NCBI GenBank assembly: GCA_031402355.1
Contig: JANNSG010000154.1
Location: 1 to 8,592 of the forward strand
Source: JACMNW01 sp031402355
Lineage (GTDB): Bacteria; Pseudomonadota; Alphaproteobacteria; Rhodobacterales; Rhodobacteraceae
Reading direction: 5' to 3'
DNA length: 8,592 bases
Both the position numbers and the translations under genes were made by a program. The notes under the pieces are model-generated. The model had not been told where the DNA came from. It did not search any database and was given only the letters and a program-made list of their open reading frames with translations. Positions 5,405 to 8,592 of this stretch are shown here, piece by piece (position 1 is the first letter of the stretch; each line of letters starts with the position of its first letter).

Positions 5405-6553
5405 ATGACCGCCCCAATCACCCAAGACGTGCTGACCATCCCGCGCAAACTGCCGGACAGTGACCGCATCAACCTGATCGGTCTGACCCGGGATCAACTG
5501 CGCGGGGCCTTGATCGACGCAGGCACGCCAGAGCGACAGGCGAAGATGCGTGTAGGCCAGATATGGACCTGGCTCTACCATTGGGGCCTGCGCGATTTTA
5601 CCGGCATGACCAACCTTTCCAAAGACCTGCGCCAAACGCTGACCGACCGCTTTTGCATCGAAATTCCGCAAGTTGTAACCCGCCAGATCAGCACAGATGG
5701 CACCCGCAAATACCTTGTCCGCATCGCGGGCGGCCATGAGGTCGAGGTGGTTTATATCCCTGAAACCGATCGCGGCACCCTGTGCATCTCCTCCCAGGTC
5801 GGCTGCACGCTGACCTGTTCGTTCTGCCATACCGGCACGCAAAAACTGGTCCGCAACCTGACGGCGGGGGAAATCGTCGGTCAGGTCATGCTGGCCCGCG
5901 ACGATCTGGATGAATGGCCGGTGCAGGGCGACCCCAACCGCGAAGGGCGCATGATCTCCAACGTCGTGCTGATGGGCATGGGCGAGCCGCTTTACAATTT
6001 TGAAAACGTCCGTGATGGGCTCCGCGTGATCATGGACAACGAAGGCATCGCCCTTGGTCGCCGCCGCATAACGCTTTCAACCTCTGGCGTTGTCCCCGAA
6101 ATCGCCCGTACCGCGAATGAAATCGGCTGCCTGCTGGCCGTTTCCTTCCATGCCACCACGGACGAGGTGCGCGATCAACTGGTGCCGATCAACAAAAAAT
6201 GGAACATCGCCACCCTGCTGGATGCGCTGCGCGCCTATCCGGGATTGACCAACTCTGAGCGCATCACATTTGAATATGTCATGCTGCAAGGCGTGAATGA
6301 CAGCCGCGAAGACGCACACCGTCTGGTCGAATTGATCCGCGGCATCCCCGCCAAGATCAACCTGATCCCGTTCAACGAATGGCCCGGCGCGCCTTACAAG
6401 CGATCATCGGGCAACCGCATTCACGCCTTCGCCGACATCATCCACGACGCAGGCTACGCCAGCCCGATCCGCACCCCGCGCGGCGAAGACATCATGGCCG
6501 CCTGCGGCCAGTTGAAATCGGCGACGGAAAAGCTGCGCAGGGTGCGGGCTTAA
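5405..6553 (+). CDS. rlmN: 23S rRNA (adenine2503-C2)/tRNA (adenine37-C2) methyltransferase RlmN
   Basis: A 382-residue cytosolic radical-SAM enzyme that methylates C2 of A2503 in 23S rRNA and of A37 in some tRNAs, supporting translation fidelity. The radical-SAM cluster motif is C134-x3-C138-x2-C141 (CTLTCSFC). The two mechanistic cysteines are also present: the methyl-carrying Cys367 in AACGQL near the C-terminus (E. coli Cys355) and Cys127 in GTLCISSQ (E. coli Cys118). Other family blocks are GMGEPLYNF, ITLSTSGVVP, LAVSFHA and NLIPFNEW. The N-terminal accessory domain (about 1-110) carries the K-x-R-x-x-Q-I-x-x-W pattern (KMRVGQIWTW). AAAGG (5396-5400) sits four bases before the ATG. The presence of Cys127 and the overall length argue for RlmN rather than the resistance methylase Cfr. 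Cells with this family usually keep the gene as a single housekeeping copy. Confidence 0.97.
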   Translation: MTAPITQDVLTIPRKLPDSDRINLIGLTRDQLRGALIDAGTPERQAKMRVGQIWTWLYHWGLRDFTGMTNLSKDLRQTLTDRFCIEIPQVVTRQISTDGTRKYLVRIAGGHEVEVVYIPETDRGTLCISSQVGCTLTCSFCHTGTQKLVRNLTAGEIVGQVMLARDDLDEWPVQGDPNREGRMISNVVLMGMGEPLYNFENVRDGLRVIMDNEGIALGRRRITLSTSGVVPEIARTANEIGCLLAVSFHATTDEVRDQLVPINKKWNIATLLDALRAYPGLTNSERITFEYVMLQGVNDSREDAHRLVELIRGIPAKINLIPFNEWPGAPYKRSSGNRIHAFADIIHDAGYASPIRTPRGEDIMAACGQLKSATEKLRRVRA

Positions 6554-6587
6554 CCTCGCATTTACCTTGCCTTGGCAAGACTGCCGG

Positions 6588-7037
6588 ATGGAAACTGATA
6601 CCGTCACTCTGAAACTACCTCGCGCCATGGTCATCGCCCTAAAGCTGGTGGCATCTGACGCTGATCTGACCCCCGGCCAAATCATCCGCGATGCAATCAC
6701 ACGCGATCTGATCCGTCGACAAAAAGCGAAGACGCCCGTCAGGGCGGATGAGGCGCTCGTCGCGCCCCTTCGGGCACTTCTCGCTGATGATTTCGCCTAT
6801 GCCCAAAATTGGGCAGACCTGCTGCAACGCCTCGATGCGAAAGGCTATGCCCTTGCTGAATCCGGGGGCGGCCTTGTCTTGCAAGACAGCCGGGGAACGC
6901 GCCTCTGCAAAGGGTCTGAACTCGGTTACGGGTATGCCCACCTGATGCGGCGCTATGATGCCCCCTTTCCCGGCCACAGCCACCAATGGGCCTATCACCG
7001 CGTCCAGATCGAAAAGCTCGCCAGCACCACTGCATAG
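6588..7037 (+). CDS. Ribbon-helix-helix protein with relaxase-tail-like C-terminal domain
   Basis: A 149-residue protein, 34 bases after rlmN on the same strand. Residues 5-44 fit a ribbon-helix-helix (CopG/MetJ-like) DNA-binding fold: a short beta strand VTLKLP, a first helix around 12-24, the turn LTPGQ and a second helix IIRDAITRDLIRR. After a basic linker, residues 65-130 show W-x-x-L-x-x-L-x-x-x-G-Y-x-L-x-x-x-G-x-G-L-V-L-x-D-x-x-G followed by CKGSELGY and a partial 'RRY-x-x-PFPGH' block. This spacing recalls the small module at the C-terminal side of plasmid MobA/TraI-type relaxases ('L..G....G.GLV..D..G...K.S.LG'). No relaxase catalytic tyrosine or HUH motif is present. The start at ATG 6588 gives a compact RHH; an in-frame TTG at 6567 is possible. 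It is probably a conserved chromosomal regulator, with its target unknown. Confidence 0.8.
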   Translation: METDTVTLKLPRAMVIALKLVASDADLTPGQIIRDAITRDLIRRQKAKTPVRADEALVAPLRALLADDFAYAQNWADLLQRLDAKGYALAESGGGLVLQDSRGTRLCKGSELGYGYAHLMRRYDAPFPGHSHQWAYHRVQIEKLASTTA

Positions 7038-7061
7038 GCGCTTGACCCCGCTAAAGCGCCT
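7036..7061. repeat. Perfect 8-bp dyad over the RHH stop codon, ahead of ycaQ
   Basis: AGGCGCTT (7036-7043) and AAGCGCCT (7054-7061) are perfect inverted arms around a 10-base loop. The left arm overlaps the TAG stop of the RHH gene, and the right arm ends 14 bases before the ycaQ ATG. No T-run follows, so an intrinsic terminator is unlikely. It may be an operator for a dimeric protein such as the neighbouring RHH protein, or an RNA hairpin affecting ycaQ translation. Confidence 0.5.
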
Positions 7062-7075
7062 GCTACCCCTAAGGA

Positions 7076-8299
7076 ATGACGCTTCCCCTGCTCCCCAATG
7101 CCACTGCAAGGCGCATCTTTCTGGATCGCCACGCGCTGGCCGATACGCCCACCGGCCCGGCCAAAGGGGCCAATCTGACGGCGCTGATCACCCGCATCGG
7201 TTTCGTCCAAGTCGACAGCATCACCACGGTTGAACGCGCCCATCACATGATCTTGTTCGCCCGCCGCCAATCCTACAGGCCCGAACACCTCAAGCCCCTG
7301 CTGGAAACCAATCGCGCCCTGTTTGAACATTGGACACATGACGCCTCGATCCTTCCCGTGGCCCTTTTCCCGCATTGGCAGCACCGCTTTGCCCGTGATA
7401 CTCACCGTCTGCGCGACAACTGGAAAAGCTGGTTCCGCGATGGATATGAGGCGAAGTTTGACGAAATTCTGAACCGCATTGCCAAAGACGGCCCTGTCAC
7501 CAGCACGGATGTCGGCGTAGGCGAGGCGCGCGGCAAAGGTGGCTGGTGGGATTGGCATCCATCAAAAACCGCCCTCGAATGGCTGTGGCGCACAGGTGCG
7601 CTGTCGATCACCCGGCGGGATGGCTTCCAGAAGGTCTATGACCTTACCGAACGCGTCATCCCGGACGCGCACCGCAGCGCCACCCCCGATATCCGCGAAA
7701 CCACAAACTGGGCCTGCACGTCCGCGCTGGATCAGCTCGGTTTCGCCACCGCAACCGAACTTGCCGCCTATTGGAATGCCGTCCCCATTGCCGACGCCCG
7801 CGCATGGTGCCAGGGTGAACGGGCCGAAGGACGCCTCATCGAGATCGCCGTCCAAAACGCCGACGGAACTTTGCGCCCCGCCTTTGCCCGGCCCGACATC
7901 TTGTCTGAGGCCCTGCCAGAGCCCCCAACCCGCGTCCGAATTCTCTCTCCCTTCGATCCCGCATTGCGCGACCGTGCCCGCGCGGAACGCCTGTTCGGCT
8001 TTCACTACCGGATAGAGGTTTTCGTGCCCGAACCCAAACGTATCTACGGCTACTACGTTTTCCCGATCCTTGAAGGCGCTCGGATCATCGGCCGCATCGA
8101 CATGAAATCGCACCGCGATCAGGGCGTGTTGAAAGTAAGGGCTGTCTGGCCGGAACACGGCACGAAACTGACGCAGCCGCGCCGCGCCAGGCTGGACGCC
8201 GAACTGCACCGCATGGCCCGCTTCTGCGGCTGTGACCGGGTTGAGTTTCTGCCGGGCTGGCAGCGCGAACCCGTCGCAGCGGCCGATCTTGCAATCTGA
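7076..8299 (+). CDS. ycaQ: YcaQ/AlkX-type winged-helix DNA glycosylase (HTH_42 family)
   Basis: A 407-residue protein of the AlkZ/YcaQ family (PF06224), close to the usual 400-410 length. Members are monofunctional DNA glycosylases built of tandem winged helices; E. coli YcaQ (AlkX) unhooks DNA interstrand crosslinks made by nitrogen mustards, while AlkZ enzymes give self-resistance to azinomycin. The catalytic signature is Q45-V46-D47 in GFVQVDSITTVERAHH, the Q-x-D form typical of the YcaQ/AlkX branch rather than Q-x-Q of AlkZ. Family blocks also include HWTHDASILP, the WDWHPSKTALEWLW wing region, LSPFDPALRDRAR and the C-terminal RIDMKSHRDQGVLKV segment. The ATG at 7076 directly follows AAGGA with no spacer, and an in-frame TAA at 7070 rules out a longer form. 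The start is still favoured because ARRIFLDRHAL is the expected N-terminal helix. It follows the RHH gene by 38 bases. Confidence 0.92.
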   Translation: MTLPLLPNATARRIFLDRHALADTPTGPAKGANLTALITRIGFVQVDSITTVERAHHMILFARRQSYRPEHLKPLLETNRALFEHWTHDASILPVALFPHWQHRFARDTHRLRDNWKSWFRDGYEAKFDEILNRIAKDGPVTSTDVGVGEARGKGGWWDWHPSKTALEWLWRTGALSITRRDGFQKVYDLTERVIPDAHRSATPDIRETTNWACTSALDQLGFATATELAAYWNAVPIADARAWCQGERAEGRLIEIAVQNADGTLRPAFARPDILSEALPEPPTRVRILSPFDPALRDRARAERLFGFHYRIEVFVPEPKRIYGYYVFPILEGARIIGRIDMKSHRDQGVLKVRAVWPEHGTKLTQPRRARLDAELHRMARFCGCDRVEFLPGWQREPVAAADLAI

Positions 8300-8342
8300 T
8301 CACTTTATCATTTGAAGCTGCGATCCCGCGCTGCGGCCAGGC

Positions 8343-8592
8343 TCAATCCTCGTCTCCCGCAACCTGGGCCAGCACCGCCCCTTTGCCCCGCCAACGCAGT
8401 ACCAGCGGAACTAGAAGCGCCAGTGCCGCCACGGCCAGTAGTCCGGCAGAGACCGGCGTGCTGACCAGCGTGGTCCAATCGCCTTGCGAAATCGCCAGCG
8501 CACGGCGCAGTTGCTGCTCTGCCATCGGTCCCAGGATCAGCCCCACCACCACCGGCGCAATCGGGTAGCCATGCAGCCGCATCAGATAGCCC
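8343..8592 (-). CDS. C-terminus of a tripartite tricarboxylate transporter permease (TctA, partial)
   Basis: The last 83 residues of a membrane protein that extends past the right edge. The start of the visible part, GYLMRLHGYPIAPVVVGLIL, and GPMAEQQLRRALAISQGD match the C-terminal block of TctA (PF01970), the large 12-helix subunit of the TTT family that takes up citrate or other carboxylates with a periplasmic TctC protein and small TctB. A last hydrophobic helix (about VSAGLLAVAALALLVPLVL) is followed by a short basic and acidic tail ending at TGA 8343. It converges on ycaQ with 43 bases between the stops and no clear terminator. The substrate cannot be judged from this end, and TctB and TctC would lie upstream beyond the window if the usual order holds. 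Confidence 0.9.
   Translation of the reverse strand, partial: GYLMRLHGYPIAPVVVGLILGPMAEQQLRRALAISQGDWTTLVSTPVSAGLLAVAALALLVPLVLRWRGKGAVLAQVAGDED

Noticed and set aside
4825..5472. Minus-strand frame opposite the IalB-like gene
   Set aside because: It crosses an intrinsic terminator and two real gene boundaries and has shadow-like composition.
7562..8209. Minus-strand frame opposite ycaQ
   Set aside because: Gly/Asp/Val-rich shadow of a strongly supported family member; no start signals.
1..8592. CRISPR arrays, tRNA or rRNA genes, insertion sequences, attachment sites, replication origins
   Set aside because: No spaced repeats, tRNA-like cloverleaf, rRNA signature, transposase or integrase residues, or iteron clusters were seen on either strand.

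Overview
The window looks like ordinary chromosome from an alphaproteobacterium, most likely of the order Rhodobacterales. Three things point there: high GC content with strong C/G third-position bias, a DUF2794 protein (an alphaproteobacterial family), and the protein set, which includes an IalB-like periplasmic protein, an R. etli-type asparaginase and a TctA permease. There is no transposase, integrase, phage gene, rRNA, tRNA or CRISPR array. The assignment rests on protein recognition by eye.

Left part (1-2943): the first codons of a minus-strand gene, probably a beta-carbonic anhydrase, run off the left edge. Facing away from it are a small all-helical protein that looks like an Hpt domain without its histidine, an M17 leucyl aminopeptidase with all metal-binding and catalytic residues, and an SH3b-NlpC/P60 cysteine peptidase. 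The last two overlap by 4 bases (GTGA). They form a likely pair for breaking down or recycling murein-derived peptides.

Middle part (2944-5400): a minus-strand DUF2794 protein and a minus-strand L-asparaginase II-type amidohydrolase (all mapped catalytic and zinc residues present) flank a 265-base intergenic stretch. That stretch is unusually rich in secondary structure: a TGACC/GGTCA dyad, a long G-U-containing stem, two copies of TTGCGAGT flanking the stem, and a perfect 12-bp terminator hairpin. It may encode a small RNA on the plus strand, or simply hold the asparaginase terminator. Diverging from the asparaginase gene is a secreted IalB-family protein with its own terminator.

Right part (5405-8592): rlmN (23S rRNA/tRNA A2 methyltransferase, radical SAM) is followed by a ribbon-helix-helix protein. 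Its C-terminal half resembles the tail module of plasmid relaxases. Next is a YcaQ/AlkX-type DNA glycosylase with the Q-x-D signature. The C-terminus of a TctA tricarboxylate transporter permease on the minus strand runs off the right edge. A strong dyad lies over the stop codon of the RHH gene, just ahead of ycaQ.

Most of the window is housekeeping or well-known families. The items worth a second look are the structured 3395-3550 region, the RHH/relaxase-tail protein next to a DNA-crosslink glycosylase gene, and the histidine-less Hpt-like protein.
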